A stretch of DNA of 64,000 nt from Agarophyton chilense (taxonomy: Eukaryota > Rhodophyta > Florideophyceae > Gracilariales > Gracilariaceae): NCBI GenBank assembly GCA_030374765.1, contig JARGXX010000068.1, positions 1,178,001-1,242,000 of the forward strand, given 5' to 3'. A model generated the notes under the pieces. That model ran no database searches. It saw nothing but the letters and a program-made list of their open reading frames with translations, and had not been told where the DNA came from. Numbering within the stretch: the stretch's first letter is position 1; every line of letters begins with the position of its first letter. A program made the position numbers and the translations under genes. This document shows positions 9,467 through 20,613 of this stretch, piece by piece.

Positions 9467-10843
9467 AGCTGGAGAGGAGAGGACAGGGGACGGGGGACGG
9501 GGGACGAGCGATGGGGGGGACGGGAAAAGGGGCACGGGGAGGCGGGGAGCGGGGAGCGGGGAGCGGGAAGGAAGTGAATACGGGTGGGACCGCGGCGGAG
9601 CGATGGCGCACTAACAAGGTGCTACGACACGGCGTGCGATGGACGCGCGGCGCTACTAGCGATGCGGACGCGCAGCGACATAAAGTGGCGCACGGGCGAC
9701 GGCAGCGGGTGCCAGCCAGTCGGACGCGCAAACGCGAGCGCAGCAATGTGCGTTGATAAACGGTGCAGCGCGCCCCGATCGGGGCGCCGATGCGCACGCG
9801 CGTGCTACGTGGTGCGTGCGCTTGTTCTGCGGCGCGCGCGTCGCGCTGTGCGCATTGCTGGCGGCACGCCATACCCTTCCCGGCAACTTGTCGCTGCACA
9901 CTGACTGCTGACTGCTGAATTGGGTGCGACCTCACAATTCAGCCCCCTCGTAAGCTATCTAAAGTTTTACGGTGTCGCGAGTTGAGCTCGCCCGCGTCGT
10001 GGCGCGTGTGCCCCACACGTTGGCGCCACTTTCTCTCTCCCCGCTTCTTGTAGCGTGCGAGATTCACACCGGCTGCTTGTGTACTTGCTTCTCTGCACAG
10101 AATACAATTTCGCCTTAATAACCAATAACAGCGTGCCTGCGTTGTGAACGCCGCACAAATGCACAATTCCTTCTCTGCTCGCGAGATAGACAATCCCGCC
10201 ACCAAAGGTGCCGCACGCCCTGCTCCACCAATCACGTTGCTCATCCGCACATGACAGTTTGTAGTTTCGCATCAAATGTTCCTGATCCTCCTGTCAAGCG
10301 AGCTGCTGACCATTATTAACCACGTGCATTCCTACAGCTGTTGTTGAGTTGCAATTGCCTTTGCACTGCGCGAGATGACGCTGACACAAAACGTGCAGAG
10401 TTGTTCAAGCAAGAGTCAATTTGCGCTGACTGGGACAAACAAAACCCCTGCGCAGGCGTCAGTGAAGCGGTGAAGCGTGCCATATCTTTGAGCGAGCCCC
10501 TCCGCATCCGCGTCGTCATGGTGCGGAAGCGTAACACCTGCGCCTGCGGCCACCATTGTCACGGTCCTCCGTCCACGGCACCCTCGCTGCCGCCTGCTGC
10601 CATAATCACAATTTTTCGTAAAAAGCAGTCGCAAGCAAAAACTTGTTGCACCCTCGAATGGACCGCGGTCCGTCCCACCACTAATCTAACGCGCAGTTGT
10701 AATGCCAACAACAAACCTCATCGTCTGTGCCAGTAGAGCGCGTTTTCTCCCTCCCGCACTGGACAGGCACAACCCGGTTGTCGTCACTCACATCGCGTCA
10801 GGCCTCCTCCCCCGTCTGTTATCATTCAACAGCTTGTACACAG
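9467..10843. promoter_or_regulatory. Shared upstream region of the kinase and the MESD-like gene
   Basis: 1.38 kb between two divergent genes. The kinase-proximal part (about 9480-9570) is a purine-rich series of GGGGAC/GGGGAGC runs on the plus strand, with G-quadruplex potential in the kinase template. Two CCAAT motifs lie at 10122-10126 and 10228-10232. No TATA box is obvious. The short frames inside are composition artefacts of GC-rich DNA. Confidence 0.5.
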
Positions 10844-11494
10844 ATGATCTCTACAACGCTTTTTGTCCAACTAATTCTTCTCTTGCTCTGCGCAATGACT
10901 CTGTTCGCCACTGACACCCACGCATCGACACCAGACGATGTCTTGCCGCCGATTCGAACTGAAGTCACGTTTCGAGACGACAATGAACAAAAAAACGATG
11001 ATCCAAGCAAGGCCTGGGAAGAATGGGGCGAAACAGAAGAAACTCGCAAGAATCCCTTTCCTCGCCGTCAGAGAAAAATCGAGATGGGAATGGATATCAA
11101 TACCATCATGGGAATGGCCATGAAACAACCAAAAGTACTAACTGCCGTCCTTACTCCACAGTACGGTTCCGAAGAGAAAACAGGCCAGATAGTCACGCAA
11201 AAGTTTAGAAATCAACTAGCTGCTGCCGGCATTGGTTGCAGACTTTGGTTTGTACCACAGGGCAGGCAGGTTATTGCCAACTGTGAAACAATTCGAGACG
11301 GACATATGGCCAAGGATTATATGATATCACAGCCTGAAATTATGAGAACAGTCATTGATAACGTCCCGTTCACTCCGAAACCTACCCCGTCCGACGATGA
11401 TGACGATGACGATGACGACGACGATGGCGACCACAGCGACGCCAAAGACCAGCACCAAGCTGTGACAGACATGGAAGAAAAACCCGAACTGTAG
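10844..11494 (+). CDS. MESD-like (LRP-chaperone family) secretory-pathway protein
   Basis: 216 residues from the ATG at 10844. The frame is open further upstream, but only this Met is followed at once by a signal peptide: ISTTLFVQLILLLLCAM, then a polar ATDTHA cleavage-type end. The mature part starts with an acidic Trp-containing segment (KAWEEWGE). It continues with a KVLTAVLTPQYG strand, a long helix (IVTQKFRNQLAAAGI), a WFVPQGR strand and a C-terminal KDYMISQPE block. This order of elements matches the MESD domain, where the human protein has MMFVTV, EITSLWQGSL and KDFLVSQ. The C-tail has an Asp-only run and ends in EKPEL, a possible weak KDEL-like ER signal. MESD proteins help beta-propeller/EGF modules of LDL-receptor-type proteins fold. 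The client in this organism is unknown. Assignment is by eye and moderate. Confidence 0.6.
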   Translation: MISTTLFVQLILLLLCAMTLFATDTHASTPDDVLPPIRTEVTFRDDNEQKNDDPSKAWEEWGETEETRKNPFPRRQRKIEMGMDINTIMGMAMKQPKVLTAVLTPQYGSEEKTGQIVTQKFRNQLAAAGIGCRLWFVPQGRQVIANCETIRDGHMAKDYMISQPEIMRTVIDNVPFTPKPTPSDDDDDDDDDDDGDHSDAKDQHQAVTDMEEKPEL

Positions 11495-11602
11495 CTTTCG
11501 CACCGTATTCCCTCTTTGCTGCGAAAAGGGTTTTGTGCGCGAGAACTACGCCACGCTCCCGAAATCATCGCTCACCACAACGCACTAGGTTGAGAAACGG
11601 GT

Positions 11603-12538
11603 TTACTGATTTAACCAATCATCTAACGCCGCGTCCGACGTTTTGGCGGGTTTCTCGTCTGGCTTCGTCATAATGCAATCTGAGACATCCAACAGTTCGC
11701 CCTTTTTCCACAACGCCTCAAGGTTATAATTTCTCCGTTGCGCCGCTGAAAATATATTAACCATGAAGTCACCATCTGTTTAGAGAAAATCCAAATCAAC
11801 CAAAAGTTAGCATCAATAGAGAACGCAGCACTCTTGAAACGTCACATAAACTCATAACTTACAATCCAGTAGAATCCATCCAGATTCGGGGACACCGTCC
11901 TTTCTCCGCGACGACATGCCATGATGCTTGAACAGGTCGTCCTCAACCAGGTTCGCGATGGCTCTCATTTGTGGCGTGTTGTTTGCGCTAGCAATGACGA
12001 TGAAACTGGTTATGTGGGTTAACTTCGCCACGCGAAAGGCAACAATATTTTCTCCTTTTCGTTGGTCAATTGCGCGCACAGCCGTTCGCACAATTCCGGC
12101 ACTCTCATCGTCTTCGACGGGTGGCATATCGTCTGCATCATTTGTAAAATCTGAAACTGGCTCAGTCGAAATTTCGTCGAGGAGTCTACTGACGTTCTTT
12201 CGTACCCGTTTTCGCCGAAGAGTAACACCTTCTGGCGGAATATCGACAATATCTAACCCTTCATCGTCGAAGTAGTCTTCGTTCTCATCAACGTCGAATT
12301 CACCTTTTCCAAAATCCAATACGTGCTCCTCCTCGTAGACTGGTGGCGATTGAGCACTGTGCGAAGAAGTTTTTTCGAAGCCACGCTTCTCCTCATACGG
12401 CTCTTCCAAGTGCATCACACACGCTCTGCGTCGTCTCCATGACGGCAGTGTTCCTGGCCTGGCCGACAGGACAAGGGGCGACGTAGAGTGCTGGGAGAAA
12501 GGGAGGTACGGAACGAAGGCTTTGGTGGTTTTGGACAT
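11603..12538 (-). CDS. Ribosomal silencing factor RsfS/Iojap, organelle type; one intron
   Basis: Exon 1 is 12538-11863 and exon 2 is 11775-11603, separated by an 87-bp intron. The join restores the family core ILLDYGDFMVNIF followed by a NYNLEALW block, diagnostic of Iojap/RsfS/DUF143. The protein has 282 residues. An N-terminal leader of about 45 residues, rich in Ser/Arg and low in acid, looks like an organelle (probably plastid) transit peptide. An acidic linker of about 80 residues follows, then the RsfS domain from GIVRTAVRAIDQRKGENI. RsfS binds uL14 of the large ribosomal subunit and blocks subunit joining when translation must be turned down. The long acidic linker is unusual beside bacterial RsfS of about 105-120 residues. 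Without the intron the first exon ends early at DCKL, so the splice is needed. Confidence 0.88.
11776..11862 (-). other. 87-bp spliceosomal intron of the RsfS gene
   Basis: On the minus strand the donor is GTAAGT (at 11862) and the acceptor is CAG (11778-11776). The join falls inside a Tyr codon, giving LLDYGD. The donor is a perfect consensus. Confidence 0.88.
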
Positions 12539-14155
12539 TGAAGGTAAAGGTTAGATCAGCAATAAGAACTCTTATTCTGTACTTGTCCCCCGTTTACGAG
12601 CTCTAAATGACTTCTGGTGCTCGTTCCCAGCCCAAATCTCTCACTTCAGATCTTGAACTCAGCTCAGCTTCTGCCGGTCTCTGGTATGACAATTTTGACA
12701 ATATTAAAATCTCGCCCAGGCCAGCGCAAAGCAAATTCGCACAAGATTGAGAAGGCTTCCGGATGGAAGCGAAAGAAGTGAGTGCACCGGCAAAAGGAGA
12801 GCGGAAATACGACACATCTCATTGAACGAATACGCTCCCTTTTTCAACATGCACGAAATTATTCTCTACTTTCAAAAGTATCAAATAGAATAGATTGCTA
12901 CCCTTGGGTAGCGGAACTTCTGCTGCAGAACCCGTTCGCGTTAGTTTCACCGAACGTATCAACTTCGCTCGCATACTTCCTTGCTACCAAACCGTTGTTC
13001 CGGCCATCCTCTCTCCACAAACGACATCATGGGCCTATCAAATGATCACTACATAGCAACTAGACTTTTCGAAATTGCTCTAGTGACCCACGAATCATTG
13101 AAATAGATACGCATGAAATCTTCAGAATGGGGAGATGCTTGTATTTTCTATTGTGTGTGATGCCTCCTAGGTTTGAGTGCTGAGAGGTGTGGCACGTCAG
13201 AGAAGCTTGCGTTTTCTCTTGGCTTGCTTCGTGAACCTATAACCAGATGCCCTTACAACTGTTTTTCTTATTCTTACTGCCTCTCGATTTGACGCTAGGG
13301 AAACTATCTGCAGGTGCGTCTATCTCCAAGAAATGCTTGGAAGCAATGGCGGTTACTGGCCATTACGTTTTCAACATCCCTTGTCTCCTCTTTCTCATGG
13401 GTATGGGATCTTGGGTCCAGGGGATGCATTTGACAACGAGCAGCGTGCAAATGAAACATAACTGATCTATGATTCAGGCAACTCTCTCAGATGCGATCAG
13501 GCCCCTCCAATGCCATAGGTTTCTTCTTGCAGGAAAGAAACGGAATGCCATGTGCCAGTTTCAGTTCCCCTCACGTCTTCTGTCCTCTTCAATTTGGGAA
13601 ATCGAGGTATCTCCAATGAAGCCATGGATGAACGATCTACGGTAAATTCTCTGTTCGATGTCTATAAACGCGCGAATTGTATCCGGCTCTGAGGCCGGGC
13701 TTCTGTTCAACGCCCAATTCGTGTGGACCCACGAAACTCTTCGCCAGATTTATTGACTTCGTTTGAGACAGGACAGGAATCTACTCTAGGACCTTGCTCG
13801 GTTGATTTTACAGGAATACTGTGGATTTGCTCCTGGAAAATGTACTGCCTTCTAATCAAAATCAAACCGTCTTTTCTCTTTTCCTATGTTTTCATCGCAT
13901 TGCTAGAATACCGGATACTTGGTAGATGGAGGTAATGTTTTAGTCTTCTGAAAATGACTATGCAACATCGCGGCTTCTTGGATGTGGATCGCCTCCAAGT
14001 TTTTCTATCCCGGAGCTTAATCACACTCCAACTTCTGGGAGGCGACTCATTGGAAGCTCGAAAAGAACAAAGATAACATTTCCATCCTGAAACTCTCGCT
14101 GGACTCGGTATAAAGAACATTTCGTGGATTTTTCATTGAAATTGTATGCCTTTTG
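12539..14155. other. 1.6-kb intergenic region, no gene seen
   Basis: Mixed-composition DNA with no domain-bearing frame. A 72-codon plus-strand frame at 13247-13465 starts with a hydrophobic stretch (QLFFLFLLPLDLTL), but nothing else supports it as a gene. Confidence 0.5.
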
Positions 14156-16834
14156 TTATAAAGATTGCTTCTTCTTTCCTGGATCAACTTCGGGGTCGTT
14201 TGTCGAAATATACGGAATGGTTTCCTGGGTGATTACCTTTCCATACATCTTGAGAGCCATTCCTCGATCCTTCAAATCTTGGCAAAACAGTTCTTGTTTT
14301 TCCTTATCCACATCGACTTCAATGACATTTAACTGCAATTTGTTCTCCGCGCATGTCTGAATAATAGTAACAGGTGATACTTTTCCAGGACTTCTGAAGA
14401 TTCGTCGGTAAATGTCTACCGCTCTTCTCAAGTCAGGTTCACCAGCATATGTTTTCACCATCCCCAGAGCTGCAAGGTTTGTATCCGCTTTTGAATGAGC
14501 AGCAATCGCAGCAGTGCGAAGATACGAGCTTACCTGGACATCTTTGTGCTCAGCATCGCATGGACTGCAATGAAGCGCCTTCAACACGGCAACATTGTTT
14601 GCAGCGTGCGCCTTAAAGTAGGTGTTTACCTTACTGGAGAGCAACACCCGTTTGTAGCAACCGATTGCAGAACTGCAATCGGTGTCCAGTCCGTTAGCCC
14701 CGACGGAAAGAAGATATCCCAAGTACAGTGCGATTGCAGGCACATCCCTGGCTGCAACTTCAAGACTCTCACGTGCCTTTTTCGCAAGTTCTGGGGCGGA
14801 AAAGCTTTGGGTGCACACAAGATGAACCAAACTTCGAGCGGCGCCTACGTCACCAGCCGTGAGTGCTCTGCAGAAGTAGTTGACCGCAATTTCACAATTT
14901 CGGCTTACTCCGCAAGCCTTTCGATGGGTCTCCCATTGTTCTTCACCAATGAAATTCCCAAACGCAGTTGCCGCCTCAAAATTTCCACGTTCAACGGCTA
15001 ACTTTAAGAGAACGACGCCGTCCGCAGAGAACAAACCTATTTCCTTGTCACGGTCACAAACGTCCCACACCGGCCCTAATCTCATCATAATTTCTGCTGC
15101 AGCACGCCGATCGCCATGACACCGATCTATTGCCGCGTCGCAAACTAGTAATCTCCGGTGAGTATATACATCAAGGCCACATCCGCTGCCGCTAAGAAAC
15201 TGGTCTCTAGTCTTCTTACCAATGCGAACCGCGGCATCTACTATTCTTGCAGCAAGCATGGGATCCCATTCAGCAATTATCGCAGCAAACATCAGCGGGT
15301 CGCTTTCCGAGACGGTTTCGGTCACCATCGGCCCGTCTGGCGCTTTACATCCAAGCATTATTGCAGGCCCTAAAGCAGCCTGGATTGCTGCCTTTTGGTA
15401 ATCCTTGCAACTCTGAAGAGCTTCTTGTGAAGGGTGTGTGTGGGGGGCATGGAGCTCAGGAGCTCGAAGGCACGATAATGTGAGAAGCTCAGCTTTCTCG
15501 CCCTCTAAATGAGTACGAACCTCGGCGATCCTCCGGCTTAATTCCTCAAAGAGTAGAACTCCTGGATGGATATCTTCAATTGAAGGGAGCGCACGACCAT
15601 GGAATTTCTTGTGGAGATATTCGCAAAACATGATCAGATGAACATACAACTCTACCATGAGCCGAAAAGTGAATCTCCCCCGGATTCTTGCAGATTGTGT
15701 TACGACAATGCCGGGGGTGGCGTCCACTAGCTTGCAATGATCAGAATCCAAGCAGTCGTTCATCTCCGTAAGGGGTTCGAGAAGTCTCTCAATGACGCGA
15801 CGAGATATCTCCTCCAACAGTTTGCTTTCCTCACCACGCCAATCTTTTATTGCTGCCTCGTATGCTTCGGCTAAATTTCTCCATCGCGTCGAGTTAGAAT
15901 CATCGAAAAGAGTCATCAGCCACTCGTCCATAATACCAGCACCAGCGAGATGGTCCCTTGACAAGCCGCGTACACCTGTCCCAACGCCAAACTTTGGACA
16001 GGGTAAACCGTTACAAAATGCACGGGCAGCTTCTCGAGCACTGATTAACATTTTATCTTTCATGTGTGGCATTTGTTCATACCATGGCAACCACCGATGT
16101 TGCCACATGTAAGCTTCCATGCGTTGCGTGACAGCTCCTATTTGTTTCGCGTTGGGCTTGGCTTGAAGAAAGTTTAATTCGTCTTCAACTTGTGTATTGA
16201 TCCGGGCAAATGATTCTGATTCTTTAGCCTCTTGAGCCAGGCGACAATCCTTGTATGCTGAAAATACGAACGCGAGGTCCAGGTATCGAATGAACGTGAG
16301 AGATGCGGCCTCGTGTCTTCTTTGTCTGGTGACAACGGCCCTCACACGGCGCATGATGTCGCGCTCCACGGCAGGTTTTTGCCGTGCCATAGTGAGCCTC
16401 TGAGTCTCGCCTCGTCGATAAACGAGGTTGATAATGGCCGAGACAAGATCGTTCTTGGCGCGATAGAGCGCGGCTGTTCCACAGACTTGTCCGGAATTTC
16501 GGCATACATCGACGAGTTGTCGCCACGGTGGTTTGTTTTCATGGTTCGAGGCCCAAAGAGATTGATCTCGCAGGGCATTGAGCCATGTTCCCCAGCTGTA
16601 AAACCCACCTGCCCAGCTGAGAGGGGGGGTGGTGTTGATGAAGGCAGCAGCCGCGTCCTGAAGCCATGGTGGGAAGGCGTCCTGTTTGACGTCGGGTCGC
16701 CGGCCACAGCGTGCTCGCTTTGGGGTTTCAGAGACCGGAGCGGCGGGCCTCTTCCTCGTCATTGAAGGAGATGGATGGACGTCGTGCGAAGGCGTAGAGT
16801 GCGAGGGCGGCTGGGCATTGTTTACCACTAGCAT
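14156..16834 (-). CDS. Large Sel1/TPR-like repeat protein with N-terminal nuclear signal
   Basis: Single exon. The start chosen is the Met at 16834 (MLVVNN), giving 892 residues. The frame is open to an ATG at 17164, but that stretch contains three CCAAT motifs and reads as promoter or leader. Near the new N-terminus KRPAAPVSETPKRAR resembles a bipartite nuclear localisation signal. The middle is helical without a known motif. The C-terminal 250 or so residues contain degenerate alpha-solenoid units of Sel1/TPR type: SADGVVLLKLAVERGNFEAA, then AVNYFCRALTAGDVGAARSL, then ALYLGYLLSVGANGLDTDCS. Sel1 repeats usually scaffold protein complexes. I do not recognise a specific ortholog. It is probably a nuclear adaptor, but that is inference only. 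Confidence 0.75.
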   Translation of the reverse strand: MLVVNNAQPPSHSTPSHDVHPSPSMTRKRPAAPVSETPKRARCGRRPDVKQDAFPPWLQDAAAAFINTTPPLSWAGGFYSWGTWLNALRDQSLWASNHENKPPWRQLVDVCRNSGQVCGTAALYRAKNDLVSAIINLVYRRGETQRLTMARQKPAVERDIMRRVRAVVTRQRRHEAASLTFIRYLDLAFVFSAYKDCRLAQEAKESESFARINTQVEDELNFLQAKPNAKQIGAVTQRMEAYMWQHRWLPWYEQMPHMKDKMLISAREAARAFCNGLPCPKFGVGTGVRGLSRDHLAGAGIMDEWLMTLFDDSNSTRWRNLAEAYEAAIKDWRGEESKLLEEISRRVIERLLEPLTEMNDCLDSDHCKLVDATPGIVVTQSARIRGRFTFRLMVELYVHLIMFCEYLHKKFHGRALPSIEDIHPGVLLFEELSRRIAEVRTHLEGEKAELLTLSCLRAPELHAPHTHPSQEALQSCKDYQKAAIQAALGPAIMLGCKAPDGPMVTETVSESDPLMFAAIIAEWDPMLAARIVDAAVRIGKKTRDQFLSGSGCGLDVYTHRRLLVCDAAIDRCHGDRRAAAEIMMRLGPVWDVCDRDKEIGLFSADGVVLLKLAVERGNFEAATAFGNFIGEEQWETHRKACGVSRNCEIAVNYFCRALTAGDVGAARSLVHLVCTQSFSAPELAKKARESLEVAARDVPAIALYLGYLLSVGANGLDTDCSSAIGCYKRVLLSSKVNTYFKAHAANNVAVLKALHCSPCDAEHKDVQVSSYLRTAAIAAHSKADTNLAALGMVKTYAGEPDLRRAVDIYRRIFRSPGKVSPVTIIQTCAENKLQLNVIEVDVDKEKQELFCQDLKDRGMALKMYGKVITQETIPYISTNDPEVDPGKKKQSL

Positions 16835-17446
16835 GCTGGAGAAGTGCGGCGATGTGCATGACCTCGATGGACGGCGGCCGGGCGTGGAGAAGAACGTGTG
16901 GGCATTTGAGGGAGGGATGGCGTGCAGCCGAGGAGCCACTGCAAATGTGAGGCCGCATATTGGAGCTCTCGGCGACGCGGCGCGGGCGCTTTTCAGGTGG
17001 GGCAATAGCGGCCAATCAGCGGCGGGTGCAAGCGCGGTGTAGCGTGAAAGGCGTGTGTGCGAAGCCTGTGCGCTTGGGTGATACAGCCAATCGAACGGCG
17101 TTGGGCGCCATGGCTCAAAGCATTGGTCCATTTGAGCAGGTCCTGGAAGTGCTTGCTCCAGCAATGCACTTTGCGCTTCGCAGCTTGCGTTACGAGCACT
17201 CGGTTTTCCGCAAAGCTTTCACAAGGCTTTCGTCTTGTCGCTTTCGGTCCGCTCCGTTTCATGCATCATGAGGCGGCATAGCGCTCTGCTTCGTATTTCG
17301 CAGCGCCGCGATGAACGTGCGGCCTGGGAATCGGGTGAGGCCAGTCTTCCGAGAGCGCGACATTTCCACTTGTCGGCGAATTATTCTCCCCGCCGCTTCT
17401 CCCTGCATCTCCGCTCATCGCCTTCGTTCCGTTTATCCCCTTCTCC
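16835..17446. promoter_or_regulatory. Divergent promoter between the Sel1-like gene and MSH4
   Basis: About 610 bp lie between two head-to-head genes. CCAAT motifs are at 17012-17016 and 17087-17091 on plus and at 17122-17126 on minus. No TATA is seen. Three CCAAT boxes within 115 bp suggest an NF-Y-type bidirectional promoter. Confidence 0.5.
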
Positions 17447-20400
17447 GTGGTGCAACCAATTCAAACCCGGAATATGAGCTTTCCATCATCTCGAAGAAGG
17501 GAAGCAATACCTTCTTCATCGCTTGATTTGAACCGCTTTGTTTCCTCTCGTTCTCAAACACCGGCAGCCTCTCCTGTCGTCCGGGCGTCTACTGTTCGAA
17601 GAACTGGTCTGCCTCGCATCGGCACATCTCGCACAGACATTCCCCGCATCAATACTGGCCGCAAAAGCTCCTCCCGTGTCAGAGATATTCCTGAAATAAG
17701 TGCAGGCCGCACAGGCTCCGCCCGCACGGGCACCGCCCGCACAAGCACCGCTCGCACAAGCACCGCTCGCACAGGCACTGCTCGCACCCGTACGCAAACT
17801 GCGCGATGCGAGGATTCATTTGTCGTGGCCATTATTGATAATGCTGTGCGTGAGGTCGGTCTTTGTGCGTACGATCTCAATGGCTTTGTTGTCGAACTTC
17901 GCCAGTTCACAGATTCGAATCTGTACACCACCCTCATAAAAGTACTGTGCGTTATATCCCCCGTCGAAATCTTGCTCTCGTCGTCCAGCATGGGCGGGTT
18001 GTTGGTCCAAGCTATACAGAATTCCCCTCATATTTCTCACATCAAGCTGACGTACATAGGCAGAGCCTTCTTCAATGAGACCTACGGTGATCTAGCTGTG
18101 GAAAAGCTTTCGAATCAACAATGTCCCCACTTGTCCCGACTGGGCAGTGCTTTGTATCTTTCGTTAGCTTGCTGTGGCGCTCTTCTGAAATACGTTGAAC
18201 ATGTGGAAGATTGCGTTTTTGCTCCCTCAAGCTTGCATATCCATTTCAAACCCAATGATGGCACTTTGTTTCTCGACATGTCTGCGCTAGAAGGCCTCGA
18301 AGTCATAACGAATCCGAACGCCGCTCTGGGCTTTTCAGGACCTCATTCGAATGCATGCTTGCTTCGAGTGATGGACTACACGGTCACTCGCGCGGGAAAG
18401 AGGTTCCTACGTCGGGCAGTCCTGGAGCCCTCGGCCGACATAGCCACCATCTCGATGAGGCAAGATGCTATTGAAGAGCTCATCAACGACGACAAGACTT
18501 ATTTCTCCATCGTAGCTACTCTGCGACAGTTTCCGGATCTCGAGAAATCGATGGCCATCATCATGAATAGAGAGAATGCCCGTCTCCGCTCCCTGGGAAC
18601 AGCGTATGATCCCGAACCGCAGTTATCCGCCGAGAGTGATGTAGACACAGAATCTGTCCCAGCACCGGAGGACTCGACTTTCCTTCATACTGGGCCGCCT
18701 TCGCCGGTGCTCGTCAGAACCATGTTGAACATCAAAGGTGCTCTAGAGGCTACGACTGTGCTGCTTGACATCATTGAGAACCTTGAATCTCCTCTCATCC
18801 GCGGGATTGCGGGAAGCATGCGCAGTCCAGCTCTGACAAAACTGCGGGAAGAAATCGATGAAGTCATAGATCCCGATGTTTTTCCGAACAAAAACCACGA
18901 GCGAATGCGCTTGAATGGTGCTCTTGCAGTTAGACATGGTCGAAATGGTAGGTCGTTCCGCACCTCATTTGTCTTCATCTTCTATGTTACTAATAGGAAA
19001 GTTAATTCTCTTCGCAAATCTCATGATCATCTGCCACAGGCTATCTTGACATTCACAGAAAAACAATGGGAGAGAACATTGAAGACATGGAAAGCCTTCT
19101 AGACGAGGTGCGTAAGAAGCACCATCTATACAAAGTTGAACTAACGTTGCATTTGAAAAGAGGCTACCATTTCACGATCCCAACTAAAGTCTTAGGGTCG
19201 CGAAGCCTCCCAGAAGACTTCATTCTTATCAACAGTGGGAAGAAGCTTCATCATTTTACATCGCCACAGATGGAGAGGTTGAATGTGCTATACAAGAACT
19301 CCATGAATGAAATATGGAGGACTTCTGAATTTGAGCTGGGCAACCTAGTTGGCCAAGTCCTCCAACCCCAAGTGCTCACTTCCATTCATCGCCTTTGTGA
19401 CTGTATTGCAATTCTAGACTGTTTGGTTTCATTTGTTAAGTACGCTACACGTTATTCGGACGATTCGGAAAGACCGAAAATGACAGAGCATGGGCCAATT
19501 GATATAAAGCAAGCATATCATCCGATAAGCCTCAACAATTCACAGCGGAAGCCAGTGCCCAATGATATTTTCCTTGACGAGACGTCAGCCCTGCATATCA
19601 TCTCTGGGCGCAACCAGGCTGGCAAATCCTTCTTCCTCAAAACTGTGGGTTTAATTGTCGTCATGGCACACACAGGATGCTGGGTACCTGCCAAACACGC
19701 ATCGATCCGGATTACGAAGAGAGCTGCGACCAGATTCGAGACTGGATATGATATCTCGCGTCTACAGTCGAGCTTCTCGAAAGAAATGCAGGATGTATCA
19801 GCAATCTTTGATTCCGTTCATTACTCCCATCGAGATGTCCAGAGGGCCCTGCAGGTGAAGGACTTCAAATCCCGCAACTCCGATCCGGATGCGAAAGAGC
19901 ACCAGTCTTTTCCTAATACGTTGATCTTAATTGACGAGCTGGGTAGATACACATCGACTGTCGATGGGTTCTCTATAGCTTACGCTGTTCTAGAAGAATT
20001 GGCGGCTATTCCGAATGTGCTAACGCTTTGTACGACGCACTTCCATGGTCTCGGGGTCCTTGCGCAGGTAAATCCTGTTATAAGAAATTTTCATCTGATG
20101 ACGGGGCACTCCGATCGATCCGCCCAGAACGGAGACGATAATCGAGAAATGGTAGTTGAGAATATCACGTACATGTACAAAGTGTCCACCGGAGTTCTTT
20201 CAGAAACTACTTACGGCATTGAAACAGCTCAAATGGCTGGGTTTCCAGAAAATGTGCTGAGGAGATGCGAAGAGCTAAAGCAATTTATCCCGTCTCAGCA
20301 GATTGCCACAGTGAACGGTGTTCTCAAAAGCATTTTGGTGTTGAATAAAACTGAAAAAAACCTATTGCGCAAAACCATTCGAACGGTGTCAATTTTGAAC

Positions 20401-20613
20401 CGTGAACGAGAGCTCAGAATGTCAACCGAGGATGATGATGAAAAACGGAGGTTGTTGTTTGCATATCAGCATCAACTTCTGGAAAAAGGGAAGCAAAATA
20501 GAGCGGCAAAGAAAGCAAAAGAGACATCGCGTAGTAGCCGCACTCCCATGGAAACTATAGCTCTACCTGAGAATAGTAATAATAACAAATCGATTTCGCA
20601 CGGGGCTGATTAG
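17447..20613 (+). CDS. MSH4: MutS homolog 4, meiotic recombination protein; one intron
   Basis: Exon 1 is 17447-18947 and exon 2 is 19040-20613, together about 1024 residues. The N-terminus has a Ser/Arg-rich tail with a 15-bp tandem repeat coding ARTST/ARTGT units (about 17710-17800). Next come the MutS connector and lever domains (KLTYIGRAFFNETYGDLAVE; ALEGLEV) and the ATPase. Walker A is SGRNQAGKSFFLKT at about residue 689, in place of the usual GPNMSGKST; Walker B is LILIDELGR at about 795, followed by Y where G is usual. There is no mismatch-binding domain I, as expected for MSH4. MSH4 pairs with MSH5 as a clamp on Holliday junctions and promotes crossovers. Its presence implies a sexual cycle. 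Ortholog choice (MSH4 rather than MSH5) rests on overall order and the GYLDIHRKT segment and is fairly sure. Confidence 0.88.
18948..19039 (+). other. 92-bp spliceosomal intron of MSH4
   Basis: Donor is GTAGGT at 18948 and acceptor is CCACAG ending at 19039. The join restores an uninterrupted frame, HGRNGYLDIHRKT. Both flanking frames are closed without it. Confidence 0.85.

Noticed and set aside
9432-9935. 167-codon minus-strand Pro/Arg-rich frame above the kinase
   Set aside because: It is composition-driven, overlaps the G-rich leader and the kinase start in another frame, and has no domain.
16835-17164. N-terminal extension of the Sel1-like protein to an ATG at 17164
   Set aside because: The stretch holds three CCAAT motifs and has low-complexity composition; promoter or leader is more likely.
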